Shown here: one piece after another, positions 1-12,993 of the stretch
Position numbering within the stretch: the first letter of the stretch is position 1
How the letters are laid out: every line of letters starts with the position of its first letter
Origin: Lepisosteus oculatus
Lineage: Eukaryota > Chordata > Actinopteri > Semionotiformes > Lepisosteidae
Length of the DNA stretch: 64,000 nt
Assembly: GCF_040954835.1 (NCBI RefSeq)
Contig: NC_090712.1
Span: 6,333,284 to 6,397,283, forward strand
Direction of reading: 5' to 3'
Program-made: the position numbers and the translations under genes
The notes under the pieces: generated by a model
The model's database searches: none
Seen by the model: the letters and a program-made list of their open reading frames with translations, nothing else
What the model was told of the DNA's origin: nothing

Positions 1-1271
1 GGCGACTGTCCACCCTGCCCTGGGCAAGTTCTGCTCAGCTGGGGAATCCCAGTCGCAGTGAGCCAGTGACGTGACCCAGGCTAATTAGTTTAGTTTTAAC
101 TGTACTTTGTGCTTTACTTATAGAGCTAAGAAATGTTTGTTTTTTCCAAGAAGTGCCTTTCCTGGCTACTCCAGTACAATCTCCACTGGGAGTTTTCAAT
201 AACTAGAATGTTTCTTGTGTAGTTCATCTTACAAAATAAAGACTTGCTTATTGCTTTGTCCTGGATTTGTGGCGAGGGGCAGTTTAAGAGGTAGTCTAAC
301 TCCTGACACATATCTTCCCATCACCCCCTCCTTTGGTCAGCGTTTTGTAGGTTCCTCCTGTAGCTGTGTTGACGAGGGACTGTAAATAGAATAACCTTTT
401 ATCTCCAGAAGCACCTGTTCTGCTGCAGTAATGGATTCCACAGAACCTCATAATCCTGAGGTGTCTCATTCCCCATTGATACAACAGTTGTGTAGCCTTG
501 TGCTCCCAAGCCCTGTGCTGTACTGAAGGAGTCACACCTGCTGGGAGTTCTTGACAGAGCAGTCCAGGTTTATAAGTGCCGCACTACCCCCTGAGCTGAG
601 AGTTTCATAGCACTTTTGTTACTTTCACGGTCTGTCACCTGCCATCTTATTTCATCGTTTAACAAAGTGCAGATCTTTCCGGCTCTATTTAAATGACCTT
701 CTTGGACCACTAAGCTAACTAACGAGTGTGGTGGCACTGTGGCTAATGATCTGCGCCTGTGGCTGGAAGGTTGCCAGTCGTATCCTGCGGCCGGCAGAGG
801 AATCCTACTCCATTGGTCCCCTGAGCAAGGCCCTTAACCCTAACTGCTCCAGGGGGTGCTGTATGAATGGCTGACCCTGCACTCTGACCCCAAACTTCTC
901 TCCCTGTCTGTGTGTCTCATGGAGAGCAAGTTGGGCTATGTGAAAAAGACAAAATTCCTAATACAGGAAATTGTATATGGCCAATAAAGTGATCTTATCT
1001 TAAGCTACGGCTCATAACCATATAGCGTGAGGGGGGTGGGGTGGGGCTTCCATCTTTTATTCTTGGGGTTTCTCTTGTGTTGCCACTCTTAGCCATTATT
1101 ATGATGAGAATGGAGGCTCCCAGCTTAATCCAGCCCAATCATGCATTTATACACAATCCCTGTCGGGAACAGCCCTGGCTCCCTTTCTTCAGTTCAGTTA
1201 TTTGATTGAATCTGGTCTGGCATGTTCTGTTGCCTGGGACGTTACAGTGTCCTCTCTGTCGCCCTCTGCAG
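1..1271 (+). other. SRF: SRF intron (left edge of window)
   Basis: This non-coding stretch lies upstream of the first SRF exon in the window, and I found no exon in it. The exons for the MADS box and the linker that follows it must lie to the left of position 1. The only recognisable content is the tRNA-derived SINE at about 731-1003. The sequence ends in a CT-rich tract and AG acceptor at 1270-1271. Confidence 0.75.
731..1003 (+). repeat. tRNA-derived SINE with V-SINE-like core
   Basis: The element starts with a tRNA-like head: an A-box-like GTGGCTAATGATCTGCGCC stretch and a B-box-like GGTTGCCAGTCGTATCC stretch. The core contains CCCTGAGCAAGGCCCTTAACCC, typical of fish V-SINE-type elements (recalled). 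It ends in a LINE-like tail, AATAAAGTGATCTTATCTTA. It sits in an SRF intron in the same orientation as the gene. The family name is an inference; the tRNA-head, core and tail layout is visible. Confidence 0.75.
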
Positions 1272-4200
1272 GACACACTGAAGCCCGCCTTCACAGTGGC
1301 CAGCCTCCCTGGCACCACCTCTTCCAACCCCACGGCCCCCACCACCTCCACCACCATGCAGGTCAGCAGCGGCCCCTCCTTCCCCATCACCAACTACTTG
1401 GCGCCCGTCTCGGCCAGCGGCAACACCAACAGCATCACCAGCGCCAACGGCACAGTCCTCAAGACCACAGGCTCCTCGGGGAGCGTCATGCAGCTGCCTG
1501 GGGGCTTCTTCATGTCAGGTAGGCAGGCGGAGCTACCGGACCGGGGGACAGGGCGGTTTCTTGGTCCCCCCGATGGACTTCCACATTTTGCGTTCGATCT
1601 AGAAGATAACTGGGTAGCTTGTTCCATATTCCCGTAACCCCTTTGGTGGGGGGGGGGAGCCTATGGACGTTTTTCAGCTCAGTCCTCCCTATTTTTGAGA
1701 TTCCCCCCTTCTCAAGTTTCTTTTTTGGGGGGTGGTTTTCAAAGGTTTGCAGCAGTATTGTCCATAAAAGTAGACGCAAGTGGTCTTACATCTGTTGCTG
1801 CTGTAGAAAAGGAAGCAATGCAGAGTCCCCACAGTCGGCACTAGAAGAGCGAAGCCCGTAATTATTAATGAATATTCAATGAAGACTCGCAGGATTGTGG
1901 TGAAATTATCATTTAGCTGTATTGCAGGGATTTACAGCTCGGGTAATGAATACTAATCCTGACATGGTACTTTGTTCAAGCAACATTAGAATTCTTATGG
2001 AAAAACTCCTGTTTTCAACACGTACTGCTTGATTATGATTTCTGAAATGGCGTGTTTTAGGCAGGAGAACAAACTGTCATTTTCAGGCTCCGGATTGTTT
2101 TTTGCAAGGCTCTTCATTTTAGTCAGATAAAAATGTTTTTTTGAAAACGTACAAATGTGGCTTACCCTTTTTATTAAGACTTGCCTAAGCAGTAACTTGT
2201 GTTACCATGCTTTAAAATCTTTCATGGACACCTTTTGGCTTTAGATATTCCAACAACAACAAAAGAAGTGTCTGTATGGGCTCTAATGTTTAATTTGAAA
2301 AAAGCCACATTGTGAGAAGTTTGGAAACATTGGATCTGTGATGTGGTGCTGTGCTGTGTTTGCAGTGTACCCACTGCTGCAGTGGGTCTGTCTGGCCTCT
2401 CTGTTCTGCCTACTGTCTCTCAGAGACCCATGGGAAGAATTCCAGATGATGACATCACAACCCCAATGGAATCAGTGTGGAATTCATTCCTCTTTTAAGT
2501 TTCTGGGACAAATCACGCCAAAAACCCCACATTCTTTCACTCTAAGAACAGACTGAACAACAACACAAGTTCTGTGTCCAGTCTGCTTAACATTTTTAAC
2601 TTGGTATTATTGCAGTTGTCAAATATGTCATCTGTTCTATGTGTTTTTATTGTAGAATTAAAAAATAGTAGTAGGAATGACCATGTATGAGAGACTCCAC
2701 AGTTAAAACTATCAGTTACAAATCCAATTGAACTTTAAGAGCTGAAAACATACATCAAAATGGAGAGGCAGTTAGTCTGTGATTAAAAACTGGAATAAAG
2801 CACCTAGGTCATCTTCACATACTGCTTTCTGAAGCACCATGTTTCCCATTTTATGTCTTTAGTTTGATTGTGCCTTTTGCATGTAGCACTTATTATATTT
2901 AATGTCACTTGCCAAGTCTTTGTTCAGTCTTGAATTTTGTTGAAATCTTTTTGAAGTTTCGTTAAAGGTCTGTGAATAATCTGGTTCCCTTTACTCTAGT
3001 TGGTAGGGTACCATCAAGCTGTAGGGATTTATTTTAACTGCTCCCGGTGCCTGGAGTATTTTGCCTTTGCTGTGCTCTTGCGGACTCCTCTCTTCTAGTG
3101 GGTAGAAACTGTATTTAGCTGTTTTCGGCACTATGCATGAGCCTGCTGTGACCAGGCACCCTTGAACGGTGACTTGCCTGCGCAGTGAGAATGGAGTGGA
3201 CAGGTGTCTGTGATTCCTGCTTCTGCGTGACAGTTTTTCCATTGTGTAACAGGGCCGAGCACAGCGTCTCTTTCCATGAGCTGGTGCATTCTCATGTGAC
3301 AGACAGGTGCTTCTTGGTGCTGAAAAATAAAAGGACATTGTGTGTGTGTGGCCTGTCTTCTTATTCATAAATCCGGCGGGACAGGAGGGGTAGTGGGCTA
3401 GCCCCACCCTGTCATTCATGAGCTCTGACCTTCATGGGGAGACAGGTTGAACATGTGACCTCAAATAGCTGTACGGCTGACCGTGACATTACAGATGCAT
3501 TAGGCTAATTCATATTTGACAAGGGCCTGTTTTAGTGTTCTCCACTGAATATTTTGAAGGAGGGCCACAAGAGTAACTTGCCAGTGGAAGACCACATTGT
3601 ATTAGAGCTCTCCAAATTCCCTTAGGTTAATGTGAAACAGTACGAGTTCAACTTTTACTCATCTTAACTTTTGGAATGAACCTGATTCGAATGCTTTGCG
3701 CAGCAACTAACAGCAAAAACAGATTTACGATTTGAAGCTTTTTTTATTGGCTGGACTGACTGATTAATGGGACAGGGGTGGCAGCAACAGAGGAGCTTCA
3801 GTACAAATGATTTATATAGATGTACGTGATGGAGGGTGTAAGGGTTCTATCAGAGCTGCTACTGGGGTCCTTTGGTCTGTGGGGGTGTATAATGAAGACC
3901 ACCAGTCTGGTGTTTTTGTGAAAGCTGGTAGACGGGCGGATGTTGTTGTGTTCATATACCAGGTATAAAAAAAGCAAGAGGGCTTAGTCTGAGGTCCAGT
4001 ATCTTCTGAATGCTGCTGCAGGATTAAACTAGTACTGTATATGCTAATACTTGAGGGACAGGGAGAAGACAGCCCGAGCCAACAGCAGCAGCATGTAATA
4101 CGTGCGTGTGTTTCCCACAGGCACTACACTTCCGCCCGGCACCCCCACGATTCCCATTGCGCAGATGCAGTCCCACTCTCTGGCCATCCAGGGCCAGCAG

Positions 4201-7200
4201 GGTCAGGCGATCACAGCCACGGCATCGCAGGCACAGCAAGGGCAGCAGGCCGTCTTCCGCTTCCCCGCCACGGTCTCTCTCACAGGTCAGTGTCCAGCCT
4301 GGATGTGCAGGTACAGACGTCGGGCCCTGATTTGTGGTTTCGTTTTGTTTCATTGACGAGCGGGCAGGCTATCAGAACTGCCAGGAGGGCCTTAGCTTTT
4401 GGGAGCGAATGACAGACACTTACAGCAAGTGTTCAGAGCCCTTATGTGCAGTTTGGCCTTCAGCTGTCTGGGCACTTGACAGTACCTTCTGTACATACCT
4501 GAATACCAGGAACAGCTGGTGCTTAAGGAAGGACTAGTGCTGTGACACAAATACTTGTAATTTTATATTCTGTTACATTCATAATGTACATTACTTGGGT
4601 AATACCTTAAGATGAACAACAGACAGGGACCTCTGCTTGAATGGGTGATATGCTTAGCTCCCTTAATACTTATTAATAATAAGAATAATAATTCTGAGTC
4701 CTTGGGCCTCTATGGACCTCACAGCACAGACAAGATCACAGCTGTTGGGGTGGCAAAACAATACCCGCTAAAAGTGAAGAGCAGGGAATGCCTTGTGTAA
4801 AAAACACTGTGATAAAGTTAATTTTATCAATGATTCAGCAGAGCTTTGTCTTAGTAGCACTGTTGTGAACCTACATTTTACGTTTTCTGTACCTGCCAGG
4901 AGGACCGGTGTCTCAGCAGATACAGGCAATCCAGGTGCACCCCTCCACACAGCAGAGCTCGGCCAGCACCAGTGAAAGTGGACCGGAGATCTCTCAGGCC
5001 TCCACCAGCTCTGCAGGTAACCACACACAGCTCGCTAGCTCCCACAGGTACACACACTCACTGGCCACAGCCCAGGACAGCCGCAACTGAAGAGATTCAT
5101 GCTCGCACCTGCAAATTGCCTGCAACGCTGTCATCCTTACTGATCTCCACCCAAATGGTTGTGTTTCATTCCAGAGTAACTTCCTTTTCTGTGCCCTAAT
5201 ACAAACAAGATGCTTTGGTTCACCGCAGCCACCCATGTGAGCAATGATCGTGTAACACACAAGCACACAGGGAAGGGTGTGGCCGTGCACATAGTGTGTG
5301 TCTGGACTGACAGACTTTAGTGCCCGCGATGACGCTTACACAGCACCACACTCACAATTTAATGTCTCCCTATCTGTACCTGTACCTGAAGGCAGTGCAC
5401 ATACACCCACTACTTAGAACATAGCGCAACCCTGCAGAATTGAAGCAGACGCACCATCACCTTCTCCTCCGGGACCACCATTGCAAACAAAACGTCATGA
5501 GAAATGTTAATCAGCTCCACTCTGTAAGATGAATTCTTTTACCCTGGATATGCATTAATAAAAGAATCCCATTCCTTTCCTGTCTTTTTACAGTTCCAAA
5601 ATACAGTTTAGATCGTTTGGTTGTTATTATAGTAGTTTAATGATATAAGAATTCCATGTGTTTCTTAAAGGATCCCAGAGTCAGCTTCAGCTGCGTCATT
5701 TGGGAGTTGGTTCCAGAATTCTGTTAAGAAATCTCCTGTTTGTTTTGAATGTTGCTAAAACCTTGATTTCCCTGGGTCCTTGTAAGACACTGCTTGATGC
5801 AATAGTAAGTGCTGTGAGAATGCTTTTCTGGAGGCTTCAGCTTTGATTAATTATGAATAGATCAAAATATTTCAGATGGATGGAGTATAATTCATTTTCT
5901 GGCGTAGAATTCCCTTTATCAGAGCTTTTACAAAACCATTGCTTGTTTCCTATGAAGCAAAACAGCTAATCTTCTAGCATAAATAGTGGTTTTCCCTTAC
6001 CTTATAGTGCCACCTAGTGTGTGTTGCTTTCAATATCAAGCAGGAATATTTTCAGTGATTTGCGAGAGTGAATGAAGTGTCTCATCTGTGGATAGGTTGT
6101 GAGAATCACGTTCAGTTTAGAATAATAATAATGAAGGGTACTGTGGACATGTCTGGTAAAAGAAAAATTAAAATCCTGACAGGCATTGTGCATAAGAACA
6201 ATCACAAATGAGAGGAGGCCATCTAAACCTTTTAGCTACTAACTACCAAATTAATTAAAGGATCTCATCCAGCTTTTCTTTAAAGAAACCAGTGTATCAG
6301 CTTCACCCACCCTATGTTGCCAGTACAAGGGCTCTGAATACTTGTAGCAAAGTGCCCTTACAGGTGCATTCAATTCCTTCAGCATGTGAGTTCAGTGTAG
6401 GAAACTTCTTTAACTCTGGGAACGTATTTGGTTGCTCTTCTCCGTACTGCTTATAATGTGGTGAATAAAATTGTACAGTCTTCTAAATGAGGCATTACTA
6501 GCACATTTTACAATTCTAATGTAACAGTCCTTGGTTGAACTTGTACTGGATTTGAATTGAATTGTTTTGAATTCTCCTGACAGTGCAGAGGCATCTGCGA
6601 GAAGTGTGAGGAGGTGAACCTCAGGGGAGTTGTGGGATCTGAAAAGTAATGTGTGTGCACTGCACCGTCTTTTCTGTCTGCCCTCAGTCAGCCTTCCCGC
6701 CACCATCGTCACCTCCTCTGTACCCACCTCCATGGCAGGTCACATGATGTACCCCAGCCCCCATGCGGTCATGTACGCCTCCACGCCCACGCTGGCAGAC
6801 GGCAGTCTGGCGGTGCTCAACGCTTTCTCACAGGCACCCTCCGCCATGCAGGTCTCCCACACGCAGAGCCAGGAGCAAGGTGAGCTGATGGAGGGTTGGA
6901 GCCTGGTCAATGTGAGCTGGGTGGGAGGGGCTATGGAGGGGGTGTGGCTAGAGGGGAGGAGCCAGAGTCAAGCGAGGGGGAGGCCATCTGTAGCAGAAGG
7001 ACCTTAGTTATCAAGTGTAAGAAGCAAGAGGAGAAACTAACAAGGTGTGTTGTGTTTTTAGGCGGAGTCCCTCAGGTTTTCCTCACAGGACCTCCAGGAA
7101 CAGTGCAGATCCCAGTCTCCGCTGTGCAGCTACACCCAGTACGGAAAGACGTCTATAATGTTCGTCCCTTGTCGTCCACACAACATCACTGAGACACCTC

Positions 7201-7749
7201 ATCAGTGATTTCTCTATTTTTCTTTGTTATATAGTTAGTCTCTTTTACATGTTTGCTCTTTTACATGTTTTAAACAAAGTAACAAAGTAAAATATCACAG
7301 TCGCAAAATCGCACCTGCATCCTCTACTCTTTACTCTCAAGAACATGTTTTTGCCTAATTGTACCTAAGCCTGACATGGATTTGGGAATGAAGAGGAAAA
7401 TGCCTGATTCACATAATACGACACGATATTTTTACAAATATTCTTTGAAAATTATTTTTCCCGGCTTTAATCACTATTTGAACTGCATTCTGCTTGTTTA
7501 CAAGAAACTGAGTAGCGTGCAGTGTACTGCCCACGGTTCTGCCAGGTGGAACTTTATATTGCGGGTGGACAGGACGAGAGAAGAGTGTTGTAATCACTGT
7601 GATGTCTGATCCGTGTTTGACCGCTGCTTTAGATCTGCCTCTCTGCTGTGTTGTAGATGGTGCTTGGCCAGCAGCCCAGCAGCAGCAGCAACCTGACCGA
7701 GCTGCAGGTGGTCAACCTGGATGCCCCCCACAATACCAAAAGTGACTGA
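1272..7749 (+). CDS. SRF: Serum response factor, C-terminal part (5' exons outside window)
   Basis: SRF is a nuclear MADS-box transcription factor that binds CArG boxes and works with TCF and MRTF cofactors. Only the region after the MADS box, the transactivation part, is present. Coding exons are 1272-1518, 4121-4285, 4900-5016, 6688-6879, 7062-7138 and 7657-7749, all with AG/GT borders and consistent phases. Hallmarks are DTLKPAF and MQVSSGPSFPITNYLAPVSA in the first exon, QAIQVH in the third, GHMMYPSPHAVMYA and VLNAFSQAPS in the fourth, GTVQIPVSAVQLH in the fifth, and SSSNLTELQVVNLD before the stop. The 192-nt exon 6688-6879 matches the alternatively spliced mammalian exon 5 as I recall it. 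The exon at 4121-4285 has no counterpart in the human protein I remember. Identity is secure; the missing MADS box is due to the window edge. Confidence 0.96.
4121..4285 (+). other. SRF: Extra Gln-rich SRF exon
   Basis: This 165-nt exon begins after a TTTCCCACAG acceptor and ends at a GTCAGT donor. It enters and leaves in phase 1, so skipping it keeps the frame. It encodes a segment starting GTTLPPGTPTIPIAQMQ and rich in Gln, Ala and Thr, typical of an activation domain. In recalled human SRF, the residues before it (MQLP...G) run directly into those of the next exon (human GAVAQQ, here GPVSQQ), so this exon looks inserted relative to the mammalian form. Whether other fishes share it cannot be judged here. 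Confidence 0.8.
6195..6560 (-). repeat. LINE-tail family repeat, inverted copy
   Basis: Read on the minus strand, this encodes a decayed version of the terminus also seen at 12214-12395, 21851-22108 and 32169-32337: a stretch like GATGAGATCC, then TAGTAGCTAA, then GGCCTCCTCTCATTTGT. The opposite-strand form starts CACAAATGAGAGGAGGCCATC. Further plus-strand sequence up to about 6560 resembles the more internal part of the same dispersed element, but that limit is approximate. It lies in the SRF intron before the 192-nt exon. Confidence 0.65.
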
Positions 7750-10700
7750 CTGATGTGCAGACTCACGGACACACAGGCATCGAGGCCAGGAAGCCCAGAC
7801 CTTATTTTATAGAGACTGCCGCAACTATTTATTGTGATGCCTTTTTACAGCGTTTGTTCAAACTATAAGAACATAGGAAGAACGAGGCGTTGCTGCAATG
7901 TCCTTGGATCATGTTCTTGTATAACTGAGAATGTCTTTTTGTGTGTGTGTGCTGTTTTTAGTGAACTGTTACTGCAACATGTGCACACTGCAGGTGCTGC
8001 GGCTTCTCACTTCAGCCAAAGAGACATTCGTTTGTGTGTGTTGTGTTTGTTTGAGAGATGGGAGGGGGACAGGGCAAGGCAAGGGAACCAAGGAGGTCCG
8101 AAATTGTACATAATCCTTTTTTATTTTGAGAGAGAAACTATTTTTCGCCTGTTTGTGCAATGGCATGTGGCTGTTTTTGTTGTATTCTTTTCGTTTGTTT
8201 TAAGGAAAGTGAGGAGCCAAGGAATATTCTTGGGGAGACCTGAGATAAAGGCCCTGTGGTACATTGGAACTGAGAGAATCAAGTGCCAAATTAGTGCTGT
8301 CTCAGTGAAGGGCTCCAGTCCCTCAAAGGTCTTTGTACTGTCATGAAAGACACCCCTCAGTGGCAATTGTGTGGCAGCGCACTCTGTAATGACAGACAAT
8401 GTCAACATGTGGTGCGAGGAGGAAGGGAGGTATGGCTGTTAACACTGCATTTGTATGTTTAACCAAGGTATTGTTTTACACTGTATGCATCCTCGACTGG
8501 GTATTCCCTTGCTGTGCTTTTTCTTTTACTGGACAGCTGCTACCATGCTCTGCTTGTTTACAAAATCAGTTTCACAGACTTGCCTTTGCACTCTTTGTAA
8601 GATGAAACTACTGACGTTTGCTGGAAAATGTCTTCTCCATGACAAGTCCTCAGTAGGTGGCGTTTCCCTGAACAGCAACCCCCCACCCCAACATTAATCT
8701 GTAAAACAGAGAGGAGGGGAGGACGAGGTCAGCCAGTCACAGGCCCCACCACCCCACCCCTCCAGCGTGCCGGGAGAGCACCTGGGCTCCCGCATCTGTG
8801 CCTGTGAGCTGGTGGGAGAGGTCAGAGGGACAGCCTTTCTGTGCAGGCTTGGCCAAATGAGATGGGCAGCGTTTCCACAGCTCGAGCAGCCCTTCTCATC
8901 TCTTCACCAGTTTAAACTGGAGCCGCACCCGAGAGCATCACGTTCTCCCCTTTGAACAAGACTGTTCCCCCTCCCCTTTTAGTTTAATAACAAAAACGGG
9001 TATAAGACCATGAGAAACATTTTCACTTATCAGGTTTTTGAACTTGAATCAATCATACATATCCAACATTGTCTGTCTACACTCGCCAAAAACATAGCAG
9101 TAAGATGTACACTTACGTTTTTTAATGTAAATTTAGTTAGGAAAAATACTTTAAACGATGACTTTGTACATGAAATTAAATGCATATGCTAAATTGCATT
9201 ACTATAATCAAACTTTAGTATTTCAGTGTCTTCAGAAAACATTTTTGGAGTGGATACGGTCCACAATGATGATATGGAAACTCCATGACTACGTGGTTAT
9301 TAGTATACGAACACATAGATGCACTCTGTACTTGATTACTCAGGAAGCGCTGCCGCTCAGCCCCGTGAGATGTGGGGGACAGGACTGACCGAGAGATGGC
9401 CTCAAAAACCGCTGCTGGCAGCAGAACAGTACTTGCGCAACCTGGCGACATCCCAGCGCACAGGCCCAGCCTCAGATCAGTCTCTCAGCTGCTCTAACCA
9501 CTGATCCTGTGGCAATTGTTTTACTTCTGGCAGCCTGCAAGCCGTAGAATACTCCAGGATTCTGTGTGTTACTCCCCATGCTCTGCAGGAGTGCCTGCTG
9601 ACCCTGATTGCCGTGTGATCTCCATGGTGACACGGACACACAGCTCGGCTCCAGGGGCCTGATGTGCAGCCATAGCCAGGCTCCCCCCCGCTGTCCTGGT
9701 GTAACCCCCCTCACGTTTGCTAATATGTCCCACTTTTTTTTTGCCACTGTGAATTGTTCGGAAATCATATTTCCTTATCTGTCCTGTACAGAATTCAGGA
9801 GTATTACTGTTTTTATGACCTTGCCCAGTACTGCTCTGTAAAAATGCACGGACTATACAGTGTGGGGGTTCTTGTCAGAGTGATCCTCCTGTGCCCTACC
9901 CGAGTTTCTTATTTAAATCTCAACCTTCTGCTGATGAGGTTATAAAACTTGAGAGGAAAATGATTATTTTCTTAGACCGTGAATTCCTCTCCTTTTTTAG
10001 AAACAGTTTTAAATAACACATGCCTGATGTTTTTAATATGGTTGAAATCTATGGCCTGGTCATAGATCATGCGAGTTCAGGAGCTTGATGCAGACCCTTC
10101 AGTTGTTTGTCATAAGTACACAGATAAAAATAGTTTAAAAGTTTCTTCATCAGCGCTCCATTTCATAGACACTGCATACCAGCGTAGGCCTTGAAACCAT
10201 GTCAATGAAACCTCCTCAACTGCAAGTTTTTATCTTGCTAGATTGTGCCCCCAGGAATTCCCATTGCTCCTGCTCCTGGTCTTGTATGCTGCTGCAGGAG
10301 GATATTTGACTGAAATCAAAGTGCAGTGGGGAGATTCTACCCAGTGCTGCTGAGCAGAGCCATTGTGTGTCTGTGTGCGTGTTAAAGGTACTGTGAGATA
10401 GTGTTGGGAGGGCCAGGGGCTGATGCTCTTGTATGCTGACAGAGTTGAATGCAGTAGTTATTCTTATAAAAAATGAGAAGACTGGCTACAGGAAAAACAA
10501 TATGTCGCTAGGTGTTTTGTTGCAAAATCTGTCAATCAGACTTACTGTGCAGATCCTTGGCTCATCTGGAGCACCTGTGTTTTGAACTCTTTCGGTACTC
10601 TTGCACTCTGCCAACAGCTCTGGGGACCCTTTTTCACAAAGATTAATTTGGGAGAGGCCTAGAAGTCTGAGATTGTTTAATGTTTTTCCAACGGTTCTTT

Positions 10701-12065
10701 CACTATTCATGTTAACAAAACTCCAGTTTCTACTGAAGTCCCTTTGAACATAACACAAAACATGAATCTCAGACTTTGCTCCCCAGCATATATACATTTC
10801 TGTAGACTAAGTCCTTGGTGCTGTTGGTGGTCAAATTTTACCTTTGAATCCTGACTTTAAATTAGGTGTAAAAACGTAATGCAGGCTTTCCTTCTCTTCA
10901 TCATCGTGGACCTTTGAGTCCAGTCATGCTTTGGCTTTGAATGTAGTGGCCCAGACTGGCTCTCCAGAGTCTGAGGCACAAGGCTGTGCCATTGGAGCTC
11001 TTCCTGGCTGCAAGGTGGGGCAGCTCTCACTGTGTTCACTGTGTATCTGTGTACATGTGTCCAAAGGCATTCACATAGGAACAGCTACTGTAGTTTTTGT
11101 ACCTTGGAGATGCAAAAAAAAAAAAAGCCTTGAAATATAATGAAAAAAATATTTTTCTAGGTGTTTTGATTAAATATTTATGTATTTTAAACCTGGGGGA
11201 TGTTCTCTAGTTATCTCTTTTGTGTGTTAGTTTCGTATTCCCTCATTCCTTTGTGGCTGAATGTTTCTCCTCCGGGCATGGAGTCGAGATTCAGGCTGAT
11301 TCGGGGTAGTGATGTTTTCTTTTGGTTATACAAACAAATGCCAGTTGATTCCCAGCACTGATTGTTTTTAGGCCAAAATGTTTTATTTTGAAGTTTCAAT
11401 TCAAATTTCATGCATATACCTATACAAGTTTTGCCTTTTATTACTACCTGTGTAAACAATGCCTCACTCGAAGCCATTAAACAATCACAATGTCTTTTTA
11501 GGAACATTTTGTATATTTAACACTTAAAATCAATCCAATGCAATAAAAATGCAATTGTTTAAAATTTGTTTTTCCTCTCGACTGTCATCCAACCATTTAT
11601 CTGGTCAGACTGAATCCTACAGTATTAAACTTCAGTATGATAATTCCTATCCACCAAAATCTTTCTCACACCCTGTCTTGCTGAAGTCTAGTTTTTTTTT
11701 TCCATTAGTTAAGTGATTAACATCAGCAAACCCAGTCTCTACCAAGCACTGAATTTTAAACAAGACTTGTATTAAATTATAATTTTGCTCCACACGCTAA
11801 ACAAAAGACACAGCATAAACCTTGATGTATTTTTTTTATAATTAAGAGAATAGAAATATGAATTGTACACAAGATGTCTTTATGATATGTGGTAAGATTA
11901 TTCTAAAGAAAACTCGTTTTTTGTAGTTTGTTTTTATTAACTTCCAGAGTTTGTCTGCGGAGTTTATGTATGTAACATGGTAACTCTGTACAGAGCTTTT
12001 CTTTTGTAAAAAAAAAACAAAAAATATAAACAAAAATCTTCAATAAATGTATCATTTGTGAATTC
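7750..12065 (+). other. SRF: Candidate long SRF 3' UTR
   Basis: No coding region with homology is visible between the SRF stop codon and the next gene. The stretch is AT-rich, with many poly-T and TG tracts. Possible polyadenylation signals are AATAAA at 11542-11547 and at 12042-12047; the latter is followed by a T/G-rich stretch. Mammalian SRF has a multi-kilobase 3' UTR, so a similar length is plausible, but the true end is not determined. Open frames here lack known domains and look incidental. Confidence 0.5.
12042..12047 (+). terminator. Candidate SRF polyadenylation signal
   Basis: A canonical AATAAA follows an A-rich stretch and precedes TGTATCATTTGTG, a plausible GU-rich downstream element. 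It is about 4.3 kb after the SRF stop. An alternative AATAAA lies at 11542-11547. The choice is an inference. Confidence 0.4.
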
Positions 12066-12213
12066 TTTGTCTGAATTACTGTGGCCCGTTAGCTGTAATT
12101 GTTTATATGTGTTTGTGTATATAAGAGTGCATTAAAAACCAGATGCTGGGACAGTTCACAAACTAGGAAATGTATTTCCTTAAACACTGTTTAAGTATAT
12201 TTAAAACCACAAA

Positions 12214-12395
12214 TAGTAGGCACTTCTTTACCCAAAGAGATGTGGGAGTATGGAACAAGCTGTCCCACTATGTTGAAGCTGGTATCCAAGATTCTATCAA
12301 GACACAGCGGCATGAGATCTTTGGATCAATTAATAACTACCAAATTTGCTAGATAGGCCACATGACCTCTCTTTTGTAACCTTTCTTCTGACATA
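12214..12395 (+). repeat. LINE-tail family repeat copy
   Basis: The sequence carries the family pattern: CTTCTTTACCCAAAGAG, then TGGAACAAGCTGTCCCAC, a GTTGAAGCTG stretch, GGATCAATTAATAACTACCAAA, and a CTTTTGTAACCTTTCTTCTG tail. The same order occurs at 21851-22108 and 32169-32337, and inverted at 6195 and 44660. The translated pattern (FFTQRDVGVWNKLSHYVEAG) looks like the C-terminus of a LINE ORF2. The exact LINE clade is not assigned. Confidence 0.7.
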
Positions 12396-12993
12396 ATGTA
12401 TATATTCTTATTCATTCAAGAATAAATAAAATGCATTGAAAAGTTTGTGGGACATCCTTTGAAATCTGCTTTGACTGCATGATACTGTGTTCACGTTAGT
12501 GGCATTTAGCACACCCTAAAATTGCATGTTCCAATGAAAAACAATCAGGAAGTCATCACAGATCATGATCAGTGTTTCAGCTGCATTAAAATTGTTAATC
12601 CAGTTTAAGGCCAATTTGAGATCAATTCATAGCTACCCAAGGTCTTGTCCTTGAAATGCTTATGGTTTTCATCCTTGCCTCTGTAAAGTACTTAAACTCA
12701 TAATTTACTTAATTGGCCAGTATTTCCATCTTTCTCTGGTCTTCAGCAGATGACGGATATTAAAAAAATTATGAGTCCCAGGAGCTATGCCTTGCCGACT
12801 GGAACTGGACTGGCACTTTTGGGATTATCAAAGTGATCTTCAGCATCTAGGATAATTAAACAAAATTTAGAAACTGTCTCCTGTATTGGCATGCAAGAGA
12901 CATTTTTTCCTCCAACCCAAGTGATTACATTAACAGACATACAAGATATTTGTTAAGGTATTTAGGCTGCCTGCTCCATATATAAGTCTAAGT

